Notes: generated from the sequence alone by a model not told the origin. Positions 23,973 to 32,506 are shown, counted from the first letter of the stretch. The stretch is DNA of 35,814 bases from Mediterraneibacter agrestimuris (GCF_943193195.1 NZ_CALPDG010000038.1:1-35814), one strand, 5' to 3'. Translations and numbers: made by a program.

Positions 23973-24650
23973 TTGAGTACAGAAAAACAATATTTTGAAA
24001 AAATAGCGGAGCATGGACAGCTGATCGTTATTTCAGGTCCAAGTGAAGTAGGAAAGCGTACACTGATCAAGGCATATATGGATCAGCATCCCAATGCGTA
24101 CAGATGTACTACAGTAACGACACGCCAGCCGCGGGCGGACGAAGAAGAAGGAAGAGAGCACTATTTCCTATCTAATACAGAGTTTGACAGAATGGTCCGT
24201 TCTCATCAGCTTTTGGAGTACAGTTACTATAACAGAAGCGGATATGGCACACCGCGCAAAGCAGTGGATGAGGCAAGAACTCAGGGAAGAAACGTGATTT
24301 TGATTGCGGATATTATGGGGGCGATGAAAATTCGGGCTATGTGTCCGGATGCGACGTTGATTTTTATTTTACCGAGAACATGGGATGAGCTGGAAGACCG
24401 TGTGCGCGAGCGACATATGGATAATGATGAAGTGATCGAAGAACACTTGCTTGCAGCACAGGAACAAATTCTTTGCGCAGAACAGTATGATTATATACTG
24501 ATTAATGATACAGTAGAAGACACAGTTCGGAGAATGGGACAGATTATCCACGGTAACCGCTATAGCAGAAATAGCATGAATACATTTATGGAAAGCTACA
24601 TAGCAAGTGAAATTCAGTCCGATCTTGCAGACGAACTCCGTGCGCTATAG
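23973..24650 (+). CDS. Guanylate kinase-like protein, divergent P-loop
   Basis: The protein has 225 residues. The fold is clear: P-loop SGPSEVGKRT (21-30), TTRQPR (49-54), EGREHYFLS (59-67), GYGTPRKAV (90-98) and DATLIFILP. Guanylate kinase converts GMP to GDP. Two P-loop positions differ from the usual GPSGVGKGT: Glu25 for Gly and Arg29 for Gly/Ser. An extra 25-residue C-terminal tail ends in a charged SEIQSDLADELRA helix. The start is taken as TTG at 23973 with AAGGGAG eight bases upstream. It could be a paralogue rather than the housekeeping enzyme. No rpoZ or dfp-coaBC neighbour is present, unlike typical gmk loci. Confidence 0.82.
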   Translation: MSTEKQYFEKIAEHGQLIVISGPSEVGKRTLIKAYMDQHPNAYRCTTVTTRQPRADEEEGREHYFLSNTEFDRMVRSHQLLEYSYYNRSGYGTPRKAVDEARTQGRNVILIADIMGAMKIRAMCPDATLIFILPRTWDELEDRVRERHMDNDEVIEEHLLAAQEQILCAEQYDYILINDTVEDTVRRMGQIIHGNRYSRNSMNTFMESYIASEIQSDLADELRAL

Positions 24651-24695
24651 TAATTTAATTTGAACACTATTGCAAGCTGTGTTTTGTGGACAATA

Positions 24696-24838
24696 GTTAC
24701 AGTTCAGCATAGGAGTTTGCACTTGCTGCAAACTCCGTAAAAATGTGTGCTGGAGAAATAGAATCCGCCCTTTCACCGCAGGTGAACTTAAAATAGGGCG
24801 GATTCCGTAACAATGCAGCCGAAAGGCTGAACTGTTAC
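24696..24838. mobile_element. 143-bp MITE-like element with 8-bp target duplication
   Basis: The ends are inverted copies: GTTACAGTTCAGC on the left (24696-24708) and the complement of GTAACAGTTCAGC on the right (24826-24838), 12 of 13 matching. The identical octamer GGACAATA lies on both sides (24688-24695 and 24839-24846). Inside are a 10-bp perfect stem GGAGTTTGCA/TGCAAACTCC (24712-24736), an 11-bp perfect stem GAATCCGCCCT/AGGGCGGATTC (24761-24805), with a nested TTCACC/GGTGAA stem, and the 32-bp palindrome (24807-24838). There is no ORF. It would need a transposase from elsewhere. Confidence 0.7.
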
Positions 24839-24922
24839 GGACAATAAAGTTGAAGAAAAGTATATGTTGACAAAAACCGACACTCTTTTGAAAATAAATT
24901 CCACTATTGTATAAAAGTATGA

Positions 24923-24946
24923 GGGACAGATATAGTAATCTGTCCC
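24923..24946. terminator. Hairpin downstream of argG
   Basis: A perfect 9-bp stem GGGACAGAT (24923-24931) / ATCTGTCCC (24938-24946) lies 13 bases beyond the argG stop on the minus strand. The following minus-strand bases (CTCATACTTTTA) make only a weak T-run. Confidence 0.65.
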
Positions 24947-24958
24947 CCGACTATACAA

Positions 24959-26182
24959 TTATTCATCCAACATTCCCTGCATCTTCATAGCACGTACTTT
25001 CAGTGGAAGACCGAACAGAGTGATGAATCCATCGGCATCATGATGGTCATACAAGTCACCTGTTGTGAAACTTGCCAGTGACTCGCTGTAGAGGGAGTAC
25101 GGAGAGGTCTCACCTGCTTTAATGATATTTCCTTTGTAAAGTTTGAATTTTACTTCACCTGTTACGTACTGTTGTGTTACATCAATGAAAGCCTGAATTG
25201 CCTCACGAAGCGGTGTGAACCATTTTCCTTCGTATACGATCTGGGCAAATTTATTTCCCATATCTTTCTTCACTTCATAAGTGGCACGGTCAAGTACCAG
25301 TTCTTCTAACTGCTGATGTGCTTCCATCAGGATGGTTCCGCCTGGTGTTTCATATACGCCGCGGGACTTCATGCCCACAACACGGTTCTCTACGATATCT
25401 ACGATTCCGATTCCGTGCTTTCCGCCGAGAGTGTTCAGTTCTGTAATGATTTCAGAAACTTTCATAGTCTTGCCGTTCAATGTCTTCGGCACACCTGCTT
25501 CAAATGTCATGGTTACATATTCTGCTTCGTCTGGCGCTTTCTCAGGAGAAACCCCAAGTACGAGCAGATCATCATAGTTCGGTTCACAAGCCGGATCTTC
25601 CAGTTCCAGACCTTCATGGCTGATGTGCCACAGGTTACGGTCACGGCTGTAGCTGTGTTTTGTATCAAACGGGAGATTAATTCCGTGTGCCTGACAGTAT
25701 TCAATCTCTTCTTCGCGGGACTGCATCGTCCAGATATCTGTCATACGCCATGGGGCAATGATCTTTAAGTCCGGTGCAAGAGCCTTGATTCCAAGTTCAA
25801 AACGAATCTGGTCATTTCCTTTTCCGGTAGCACCGTGGCAGATAGCAGTAGCTCCCTCCTTACGCGCAATTTCTACAAGTCGTTTTGCGATAACCGGACG
25901 TGCCATGGAAGTACCGAGCAGGTATTTGTTTTCGTAAACAGCGCCTGCCTTTACGCATGGCATAATGTAGTCATCGCAGAATTCATCGATGATATTTTCA
26001 ATATATAATTTAGAAGCGCCGGAGAGCTTTGCACGTTCCTCCAGTCCATCCAGTTCTTCGCCTTGTCCGCAGTCGATACAGCAGCAGATGACCTCATAGT
26101 CAAAATTCTCCTTTAACCATGGGATGATTGCGGTTGTGTCCAGTCCGCCTGAATATGCCAGTACAACTTTTTCTTTACTCAT
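24959..26182 (-). CDS. argG: Argininosuccinate synthase
   Basis: The enzyme joins citrulline and aspartate with ATP in arginine synthesis; it is cytoplasmic and tetrameric. The 407-residue length is normal. The PP-loop [11 protein letters not shown] (9-19) and blocks such as [25 protein letters not shown] (about 114-128), [19 protein letters not shown] and [11 protein letters not shown] are all present. AGGAGGAAATCATT precedes the ATG. There is no argH nearby, so the arginine genes are scattered. The upstream promoter contains a likely ArgR box. Confidence 0.97.
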   Translation of the reverse strand: MSKEKVVLAYSGGLDTTAIIPWLKENFDYEVICCCIDCGQGEELDGLEERAKLSGASKLYIENIIDEFCDDYIMPCVKAGAVYENKYLLGTSMARPVIAKRLVEIARKEGATAICHGATGKGNDQIRFELGIKALAPDLKIIAPWRMTDIWTMQSREEEIEYCQAHGINLPFDTKHSYSRDRNLWHISHEGLELEDPACEPNYDDLLVLGVSPEKAPDEAEYVTMTFEAGVPKTLNGKTMKVSEIITELNTLGGKHGIGIVDIVENRVVGMKSRGVYETPGGTILMEAHQQLEELVLDRATYEVKKDMGNKFAQIVYEGKWFTPLREAIQAFIDVTQQYVTGEVKFKLYKGNIIKAGETSPYSLYSESLASFTTGDLYDHHDADGFITLFGLPLKVRAMKMQGMLDE

Positions 26183-26293
26183 AATGATTTCCTCCTGAAA
26201 TATTTTTATAATATTTGATATCTGAATTTAAATATATTTATGTATGTTCTGCAGGAAGAAAATAATAGCTTCCATATGCTTCCCGTGGAACTA

Positions 26294-26328
26294 TGAATTA
26301 CTATACAACAAATTTTATATTTATGCAA
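26294..26328 (-). promoter_or_regulatory. argG: argG promoter overlapped by a likely ARG box
   Basis: On the minus strand TTGCAT (26323-26328), a 17-base spacer and TATAGT (26300-26305). The ArgR-type palindrome TGTATAGTAATTCA (26294-26307) covers the -10; it differs from TGAAT-N4-ATTCA at one base. Bound ArgR would block RNA polymerase. The leader is about 110 bases. No T-box features were seen. Confidence 0.6.
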
Positions 26329-26426
26329 TAGAAAATGTAAAAAATTCATAATATACATTTTGGGTGTATGATTATGCACAAAAATAAGAAAATATACATT
26401 CGGATATATAATATCAGTAAAATTAT

Positions 26427-26467
26427 TTCGTTTTTGTAAATTTGTGCATGGCTGAATAGTTATTGGA
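26427..26467. repeat. Sequence shared with the rnfG 3' end
   Basis: TTCGTTTTTGTAAATTTGTG and the following bases match 8237-8277, the last codons of rnfG, at 31 of 41 positions by eye, mostly with transition differences. Read on the minus strand it also codes KFTKTK then a stop, like the KSTKTN end of rnfG. It may be a gene fragment or a dispersed repeat. The rest of 26329-26490 is AT-rich and without other features. Confidence 0.45.
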
Positions 26468-26491
26468 AAATTAAAATACACGAAAAATCAG

Positions 26492-26548
26492 TTTACAATT
26501 GGTAAGAAATATGATAAGTTGAAACAAAGAATAAGGAAAACGTTGTCA
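26492..26548 (+). promoter_or_regulatory. Promoter and LacI-type operator before the DUF4867 gene
   Basis: TTTACA (26492-26497), a 17-base spacer and a weak TAAGTT (26515-26520). The operator GGAAAACGTTGTCA (26535-26548) lies just downstream of the predicted start. It shares the AAAACGTT core with the operators at 27457-27468 and 28726-28741. Confidence 0.5.
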
Positions 26549-26578
26549 ATAATAAAAAATGTATAGAGGAGAAGAAAA

Positions 26579-27244
26579 ATGATAGAAGAAATCAGAAAGA
26601 AAAATGAAAAATATGACATTCAGCCGGTTGAAAATGAATCCTTTAGCAAATACGGCAGAGTGATTGAAGAAGTCAGTCTGCCGGAAATGGAAAAGTTTGT
26701 ACGCAGCACAGACATGCCTGAGACGGAATTTTACGATCCTTGTACAGAGGTACTGATGAGTATGGGGAAAGAGACTGATTTGATACAGAACCACATTTAT
26801 GGACAGATACCGTGTCAGATTGGATATTATAACGGCCGCTGTGACAGGTTAAATGCTGTTGAGTATCACAAGTGCAGTGAAGTGCTTGTACTTTTGGAAG
26901 ATGCTGTTCTGATCGTTGCTACAATTACAGATATAAAGGATGAAATGCTGGATACTGCTAAAATGAAGTATTTTTATGTACAGAAGGGTACTTGCGTAGA
27001 ACTGTATGCAACAACGCTGCATTGGGCGCCGTGTGCCGTTGGAGCAGAAGGGGTACGCCAGATTGTGATACAGGCGAAAGGGACAAATACACCGTTGCTG
27101 CATCCTGTAGAATTTCAAATTGAAGAGGATAAATATCTACTGGAGCGAAATAAGTGGGTGTTCATTCACGAAGAAGCAAAAGAAGTGATGTCAGAGAAGG
27201 CTTATGTGGGACTGTTGGGCGAAAACCCGGTCATCAGATATTAG
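26579..27244 (+). CDS. DUF4867 cupin-like protein of the rhamnose regulon
   Basis: The protein has 221 residues. The pattern fits DUF4867: YGRVIEEVSLPEME near 24-38, CQIGYYNGRCDRLNAVEYHK near 79-98 and a cupin-type core (FYVQKGTCVELYATTLHWAPC). The conserved His-containing EYHK and the LHWAPC segment could bind metal. The family often lies beside sugar isomerase and LacI genes; a sugar isomerase or mutarotase role is possible but unproven. It has its own promoter with the same operator as the rhamnose genes and is followed by a terminator. GAGGAGAAG precedes the ATG. Confidence 0.75.
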   Translation: MIEEIRKKNEKYDIQPVENESFSKYGRVIEEVSLPEMEKFVRSTDMPETEFYDPCTEVLMSMGKETDLIQNHIYGQIPCQIGYYNGRCDRLNAVEYHKCSEVLVLLEDAVLIVATITDIKDEMLDTAKMKYFYVQKGTCVELYATTLHWAPCAVGAEGVRQIVIQAKGTNTPLLHPVEFQIEEDKYLLERNKWVFIHEEAKEVMSEKAYVGLLGENPVIRY

Positions 27245-27252
27245 CAGATCAG

Positions 27253-27292
27253 GCTGGTTCAGAGAGCATAAAAACTGTCTGACCAGCTTTTT
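27253..27292 (+). terminator. Terminator after the DUF4867 gene
   Basis: GCTGGTTCAGA (27253-27263) pairs with TCTGACCAGC (27278-27287) with one bulged T, followed by TTTTT. Confidence 0.8.
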
Positions 27293-27407
27293 AGATATGG
27301 GAAACTAAGAATAATATTGGTGGAATTTCCTGAAAATTGAAATATATTTTAAGAAATTCAGGTTATATGGAAAAGTGCACAAATTGATAGGAAAAAAATT
27401 ATGAAAA

Positions 27408-27470
27408 ATGTCGATATTGACATTTGGTATATTGAATGATACTATTTATACATCGAGAAAACGTTTTCCT
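27408..27470 (+). promoter_or_regulatory. LacI-gene promoter with autoregulatory operator
   Basis: TTGACA (27417-27422), a 17-base spacer and TACTAT (27440-27445). The perfect 12-bp palindrome GAAAACGTTTTC (27457-27468) sits just past the predicted start, as for autorepression. A separate palindrome, AATGTC-GATATT-GACATT (27408-27425), overlaps the -35. A second TATAAT lies at 27551-27556 without a clear -35. The remaining bases up to 27598 form an AT-rich leader. Confidence 0.65.
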
Positions 27471-27598
27471 AACAAAAATATCACACATATGCTAAAGCAG
27501 AAAAAGTAAAATATTAGATGAAAATACATGATTTTACAGCTGAATGCTAGTATAATAGAGATTAGATAATCTTTATATTAGTTACAGGAGACAGCCAT

Positions 27599-28681
27599 AT
27601 GAGTGAAGTTAACATAAAAGATGTTGCAAAAAAAGCAGGAGTAAGTATATCAACAGTATCAAGAGTGATTAATTCATCCAAGAATGTCAGCACGGAATTA
27701 AAAGTCCGGGTGGAACAGGCAATAGAGGATATGGGGTATTCTACAAATACGATAGCAAGAGGATTGAAGGTATCGAGGACAAAGGAAGTTGCTGTTATTA
27801 TTACAGAGCTGAACCGAAGTTTTTTCACAAAGATTTTAGAGGGAATCAATCAGGAAGCGAACAAAAACGGGTATCAGATATTTGTTATGGAAACTCATGA
27901 CTCACTGGAAAAGGAAATGCAGATTGTTTCCAATATTGCAGCCCGCTGGATGGATGGCATTATTATTGCATCCAGTGCATATGGTCATGAACGAAGTGTG
28001 AGGAAGTACATTGAACATCTGGGCAATCTACAGAAGAGAGAAGAAAGAATACCGGTAGTATCACTGGAATATGATTTGGAGCATCCTAATATCAATGCGG
28101 TAGTTGTGGATCATGAGAAGGCAGCTTACAATGCAGTCAATCATCTGATTCAGGCAGCCGGAAGAAAAAATATTATTAATGTGACACTGCCCAGAGGTCA
28201 TTATATGGGCGAGCAGCGTGTAAAAGGTTACAAGCGGGCGCTGGAAGAAAACGGACTGGAATTTCCAGAAGAATGCGTGCTTGAGGGTGAATATACAACC
28301 TATAGTGGTTATAGGGTTGTAAAGGAAAGACTGAATAAGGGAAGCAAGTTTGACGGGATTTTTTGTGCCAATGACCAGATGGCAGTTGGTGCTATCAAAG
28401 CATGTGAAGAATCGGGACTCCGGGTGCCAGAGGATGTGGCAGTGATGGGAAATGACGATATTTTTGTGGCATCACTGTTAAAACCGTCATTATCAACGAT
28501 TCATGTACCTCGTGGGAGAATGGGGATTCATGCAATGAAACGATTGATAGAGCTCATTGAAAATAAAAACGGGGGGAATTCCAAAAACAGAGTAATTACA
28601 TTAGATACAGAGATTATCCCGAGAGAATCAACAGGTTCAGACGCGTATAACCGGATGGATTGGGCAGAATTAGACTGGTAA
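27599..28681 (+). CDS. LacI-family transcriptional regulator of the rhamnose genes
   Basis: The protein has 360 residues. The N-terminal helix-turn-helix (about 5-24, NIKDVAKKAGVSISTVSRVI) and hinge helix (about 50-60) are followed by a periplasmic-binding-like effector domain with ANDQMAVGAI and VMGNDDIFVASLLKPSLSTI. It is slightly longer than the usual 330-340. Its likely operators are the AAAACGTT palindromes before this gene, before the DUF4867 gene and before rhaA. The sugar sensed is probably L-rhamnose or L-rhamnulose. AGGAGA precedes the ATG. Confidence 0.92.
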   Translation: MSEVNIKDVAKKAGVSISTVSRVINSSKNVSTELKVRVEQAIEDMGYSTNTIARGLKVSRTKEVAVIITELNRSFFTKILEGINQEANKNGYQIFVMETHDSLEKEMQIVSNIAARWMDGIIIASSAYGHERSVRKYIEHLGNLQKREERIPVVSLEYDLEHPNINAVVVDHEKAAYNAVNHLIQAAGRKNIINVTLPRGHYMGEQRVKGYKRALEENGLEFPEECVLEGEYTTYSGYRVVKERLNKGSKFDGIFCANDQMAVGAIKACEESGLRVPEDVAVMGNDDIFVASLLKPSLSTIHVPRGRMGIHAMKRLIELIENKNGGNSKNRVITLDTEIIPRESTGSDAYNRMDWAELDW

Positions 28682-28690
28682 AAGGAAAAT

Positions 28691-28716
28691 ACGCCTCTAT
28701 CAGGAGGCGTTATTTT
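28691..28716 (+). terminator. Weak terminator between lacI-type gene and rhaA
   Basis: A 7-bp stem ACGCCTC (28691-28697) / GAGGCGT (28704-28710), followed by TATTTTATA. The T-run is broken, so read-through into rhaA is plausible. Confidence 0.55.
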
Positions 28717-28725
28717 ATAAGATTA

Positions 28726-28741
28726 AGGAAAACGTTTTCCT
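28726..28741 (+). promoter_or_regulatory. LacI-type operator before rhaA
   Basis: AGGAAAACGTTTTCCT is a perfect 16-bp palindrome ending 18 bases before the rhaA ATG. No convincing promoter lies between it and the preceding gene, so bound repressor may act as a roadblock on read-through transcripts. Confidence 0.75.
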
Positions 28742-28759
28742 AAAAGAAGGAGGATAAAA

Positions 28760-29980
28760 ATGGGAAAAGCAGAGAAGAATTACAAAATTGCAAAAGAAGC
28801 CTATGCACAGATGGGGGTTGACACAGACAAGGTGTTGGAAAGTCTGAAAAAAACTCCAATTTCTGTACATTGCTGGCAGATTGATGATTTGACAGGATTT
28901 GAGGACTTTGACGCAGTTCTTTCTGGAGGTATTGCAGCATTCGGCAATGCTCCAGGAAAACCGAGAAGTAAAGAAGAGTTCAGAACAAATCTGAATAAAG
29001 CTCTTGATATGATACCGGGGGCGACCAAGCTTGCCCTTCATGCAGTGTATCTCGACACAGACAAAAAGGTAGAAAGAAATCAGATTTTACCGGAGCATTT
29101 TGCCAGTTGGGTAGATTATGCAAAAGAGAAAAAAATTGGTCTAGATTTTAATCCGACTTATTTCTCACATCCAATGGCTGACTCAGGCTGGACACTGGCA
29201 AGTAAGGATAAAGCAGTAAGAGAATACTGGATTGAACATGGAAAGAGATGCCGTGACATCGGTGAGTATTTTGGAAAAGAATTGGGTCAGGTTTGTATCA
29301 CAAATCACTGGATTGGCGATGGTTATAAAGATTACACAGCGGATCAGCTTGCTCCCAGAGTGAGACTGAAAGAGTCTCTCGATGAGATTTTTGCAAAGCC
29401 AGTTGACAGAAAATATAATATTGACTCTGTTGAGAGCAAATTGTTTGGTCTTGGAAGTGAATATTATGTGCCGGGTTCACATGAGTTCTATACCAATTAT
29501 GTAATGTCCAGCCACAATTGTATTCTGTGTATGGATGCGGGACATTTCCATCCTACTGAGCAGGTGTCTGCCAAGATTTCTTCATACATCGCATTTGGGG
29601 AGGAACTGATGCTTCATGTGAGCCGCCCTGTACGTTGGGATAGTGATCATGTAGTAGCCTTCGATGATGAAACAAAGGCAATTATGGAAGAGATTGTAAA
29701 CTGCAATGCACTTGATAAGGTACATATAGGATTAGATTTCTTTGATGCAAGTATCAATAGAATTGCGGCAACTGTAATTGGTGCGAGAAATGCAAGAAAG
29801 GCTCTTTTGATGGCGCTTCTGAACCCGACAGAGACATTGAAGAAGGTGGAGGAAGAAGATAATCTTACAAAGCGACTGGCTCTTAGAGAAGAAATGAAGT
29901 CTATGCCGTTCAGCCTTGTATGGGATTACTTCTGTGAGACAGAGAATGTGCCGGGAAGTGAATGGGTAAAGAACTTATAA
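28760..29980 (+). CDS. rhaA: L-rhamnose isomerase
   Basis: The enzyme converts L-rhamnose to L-rhamnulose. It has 406 residues, typical for RhaA. Conserved blocks are VHCWQIDDLTGFE (36-48), IGLDFNPTYFSHP, HWIGDGYKD, SVESKLFGLGSEYYV (about 223-237), CMDAGHFHPTE and LMLHVSRPVRWDSDHVV. The metal-binding His and Asp sites in GHFHPTE and RWDSDH are intact. AAGGAGG lies just before the ATG. It is the first gene of a run with the reductase and the transporter. RhaB kinase and RhaD aldolase are not in the window and may lie beyond it. Confidence 0.96.
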   Translation: MGKAEKNYKIAKEAYAQMGVDTDKVLESLKKTPISVHCWQIDDLTGFEDFDAVLSGGIAAFGNAPGKPRSKEEFRTNLNKALDMIPGATKLALHAVYLDTDKKVERNQILPEHFASWVDYAKEKKIGLDFNPTYFSHPMADSGWTLASKDKAVREYWIEHGKRCRDIGEYFGKELGQVCITNHWIGDGYKDYTADQLAPRVRLKESLDEIFAKPVDRKYNIDSVESKLFGLGSEYYVPGSHEFYTNYVMSSHNCILCMDAGHFHPTEQVSAKISSYIAFGEELMLHVSRPVRWDSDHVVAFDDETKAIMEEIVNCNALDKVHIGLDFFDASINRIAATVIGARNARKALLMALLNPTETLKKVEEEDNLTKRLALREEMKSMPFSLVWDYFCETENVPGSEWVKNL

Positions 29981-30014
29981 ACAAATCATTAAGACAATAG
30001 CGGAGGTAAAGAGA

Positions 30015-30977
30015 ATGAGTAAAAAAATTATGATTCCAGATACAGATATTGAGATTTTCCCGTTTGGACTGGGAACCGTTGATGCCGGGCTTCTTTGGGA
30101 CGGAGCAGACGCAGATAAAATATTTGACGCATTTCTGGCAAATGGAGGAACATTGATTGATTCAGCACATGTTTATTCAGACTGGGTAAAACCGGAGAAG
30201 GCAAGAAGTGAAAGAGTGATTGGTGACTGGCTGGAGAGAAGCAAAAAGAGAAATCAGATTGTGCTTGTCACAAAGGGCGGTCATCCGGATATGACAGGAG
30301 AAAATCCAGATACGCATATCAGCAGAATGACAAAAACTGATATGGTGGAAGATCTGGAGTCTTCATTAAAACAGCTCAGAACAGATTTTATTGATATTTA
30401 TTTCTATCATAGAGATGATCTGAATCAGCCGGTAGAAGATCTCATCGAAGTAATGGAAGGATTCAGAAGGGAAGGAAAGATCAGATATTATGGATGTTCT
30501 AACTGGACCACACCGAGAATGAGAGAGGCGGAAGCGTATTGCCATGCAAAAGGCTACAGAGGCTTTATTGCAAATCAGTGCCTTTTGAATCTTGGATACA
30601 AATATATGAATCCACTTCCGGATGATACTTTGGTGTATGTAGATCAGGAGATGCAGCAGTTCCACAAGGAAAATACAGGCAATCTGCTCATGCCGTATAT
30701 GGGAGTGTGCAGTGGTTTCTTCCATATTTATGCAGCAAAGGGTGAGGATGCGGTGAAGAACAGCCCATATTATACGGAAGGAAATATGAAAGTTGCAAGA
30801 CGTGTGATGGAACTTTGCACACATTATAATGCAACGGTTTCTCAGGTTGTTTTGGGATTCTTCGGACAGCAGGATTTTCACTGTGCACCGTTGTATGGTC
30901 CGCAGAATGTAGAACAGTTGGAAGAGGCAATGAAAGCCTTTGAAATTCCGTTTTGTAAAGACGATTATAATATCTAA
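30015..30977 (+). CDS. Aldo/keto reductase
   Basis: The protein has 320 residues and an AKR barrel. The catalytic tetrad is visible: Asp49 and Tyr54 in IDSAHVYSDW (48-57), Lys87 in VTKGGHP (85-91) and His132 in IYFYHRDD (128-135). It uses NAD(P)H. Its place between rhaA and the transporter suggests a role in rhamnose use, such as reduction of L-lactaldehyde to propanediol or a side step on the sugar itself. The substrate cannot be told from sequence. CGGAGG precedes the ATG, 34 bases after rhaA. Confidence 0.9.
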   Translation: MSKKIMIPDTDIEIFPFGLGTVDAGLLWDGADADKIFDAFLANGGTLIDSAHVYSDWVKPEKARSERVIGDWLERSKKRNQIVLVTKGGHPDMTGENPDTHISRMTKTDMVEDLESSLKQLRTDFIDIYFYHRDDLNQPVEDLIEVMEGFRREGKIRYYGCSNWTTPRMREAEAYCHAKGYRGFIANQCLLNLGYKYMNPLPDDTLVYVDQEMQQFHKENTGNLLMPYMGVCSGFFHIYAAKGEDAVKNSPYYTEGNMKVARRVMELCTHYNATVSQVVLGFFGQQDFHCAPLYGPQNVEQLEEAMKAFEIPFCKDDYNI

Positions 30978-31015
30978 AAACAAAAGAAAAGGTTTATTGG
31001 AAAGGAGTGAGTTGG

Positions 31016-32506
31016 ATGAGCACGATCTTAAAGCTGGAACACATTTATAAGAGCTTTCCCGGCGTTAAAGCTTTGGATGACATGCAGATTGAACTGGAAC
31101 AAGGCGAAATGCATGCGGTATGTGGGGAGAATGGAGCTGGAAAATCTACTCTTATGAAGGTAATCACCGGAGTATACAAAGCAGATAATGGAAACATGTA
31201 TCTGAACGGTGAGAAGATTACTGTAAAAGAGCCGAATGATGCATACGGAAAGGGGATTGCGATCATTTTCCAGGAGACAAGTTTGTTCAAAGACCTGACG
31301 GTACTGGAAAATATGTTCATGGGACATGAACCTGTAAAGAGTATCTGTGGAATCAAGAATCTAGATTATGCTGCAATGTATAAAAAGGCAGATGAAATAT
31401 TTGAATTTTTAGGAATTACAGATATTTCTTATGATGAAAAGATTGACAATCTTGGGGTTGCTGCAAAGCAGATGGTGGAAATTGCGAAGGCACTTACATA
31501 TGATGCAAACATTCTGATTTTTGATGAACCTACGGCAGCTTTGACTAATAAGGAAGTGCGTTCTCTGTTTGAGACTATCGCGCGATTGAAAAAGCAGGGA
31601 ATTTCTATGCTGTATATCAGCCACCGTATGGAAGAAATATTTGAGATTGCAGACCGTGTGACAGTTATCCGTGACGGTTCCTATGTAAGGACGGCTAACA
31701 TTGGTGAGGTAACCGAGCAGCAGTTGATCGCATGGATGGTAGGACGTGAAATGGGAGACCTCTATCCAAAGGTTGAAGTTGAATTAGGAGAACCTGTTCT
31801 CAAGGTTAAGAACCTGAATAAGCCGGGACTTCTCGAAGATATCAGTTTTGAAGTACGTAAGGGCGAGATATTAGGATTCGCAGGACTTGCAGGGGCAGGG
31901 CGTACTGAAATTGCAGAATGTCTGTGTGGATTGATGAAGCATTACAGTGCAGATATTGAATTTATGGGAAAATCTTTCAAGGCAAAGAGCTACAGAGATG
32001 CAATTAAAGAAGGACTGATCTATGTGTCTGAGGACAGAAAAAAATATGGTCTGGTCGTACCGATGTCAATTAAAGAAAATATGACAATGTCTATTCTTTA
32101 CCGCATTTCAAAGGGAAGCTTTATTGACTTTGCGGAAGAAGACAAGACAGTTGAGAAATACATGAAAGATCTGGGTGTAAAGGCTCCTGATAAAGACTTT
32201 GTCGTAGATAATCTTTCAGGTGGAAATCAACAGAAAGTACTTGTGGCAAAAGCGTTGTGTGCAAATCCGAGCCTTCTGATTCTGGATGAACCGACCCGGG
32301 GTGTTGATGTGGGTGCAAAGGCAGAGATACATAGAATTGTAAGTAACCTGGCGAAAGAAGGACTTTCTATTATCATGATCTCATCGGATATGCCGGAGCT
32401 TCTTGGTATGAGCGACAGAGTTGTAGTTATTAAAAACGGTAAAAAGACCGGAGAATTAGAGCGTAAGGACTTCTCTCAAGAGCAGGTTCTTGAGATGGCA
32501 TTGTAG
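31016..32506 (+). CDS. CUT2 sugar ABC transporter, double ATPase subunit
   Basis: The protein has 496 residues with two ATPase halves, as in RbsA/MglA. The first has a complete Walker A GENGAGKST (37-45) and Walker B ILIFDEPTAAL, with a degenerate signature (NLGVAAKQ). The second has the usual degenerate Walker A (GLAGAGRTE) and an intact signature NLSGGNQQK with LLILDEPTRGVDVG. Two ATPases in one chain and two permease genes downstream define a CUT2 importer. The ATG at 31016 is chosen because AAGGAG (31001-31006) is nine bases away; an in-frame GTG at 31007 abuts it. L-rhamnose is the likely sugar from context. Confidence 0.93.
   Translation: MSTILKLEHIYKSFPGVKALDDMQIELEQGEMHAVCGENGAGKSTLMKVITGVYKADNGNMYLNGEKITVKEPNDAYGKGIAIIFQETSLFKDLTVLENMFMGHEPVKSICGIKNLDYAAMYKKADEIFEFLGITDISYDEKIDNLGVAAKQMVEIAKALTYDANILIFDEPTAALTNKEVRSLFETIARLKKQGISMLYISHRMEEIFEIADRVTVIRDGSYVRTANIGEVTEQQLIAWMVGREMGDLYPKVEVELGEPVLKVKNLNKPGLLEDISFEVRKGEILGFAGLAGAGRTEIAECLCGLMKHYSADIEFMGKSFKAKSYRDAIKEGLIYVSEDRKKYGLVVPMSIKENMTMSILYRISKGSFIDFAEEDKTVEKYMKDLGVKAPDKDFVVDNLSGGNQQKVLVAKALCANPSLLILDEPTRGVDVGAKAEIHRIVSNLAKEGLSIIMISSDMPELLGMSDRVVVIKNGKKTGELERKDFSQEQVLEMAL

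Noticed and set aside
24866-24893. Possible promoter TTGACA between the MITE-like element and argG
   Set aside because: No acceptable -10 lies at 16-18 bases, and no gene follows on that strand.
26183-26578. T-box or other riboswitch ahead of argG
   Set aside because: No T-box sequence or terminator pair was found; the ARG box explains control more simply.
27455-28741. CcpA cre sites
   Set aside because: The cre consensus TG-N-AANCGNTNNCA is not met by the perfect GGAAAACGTTTTCC palindromes, and a local LacI gene is present. CcpA cross-binding cannot be excluded.
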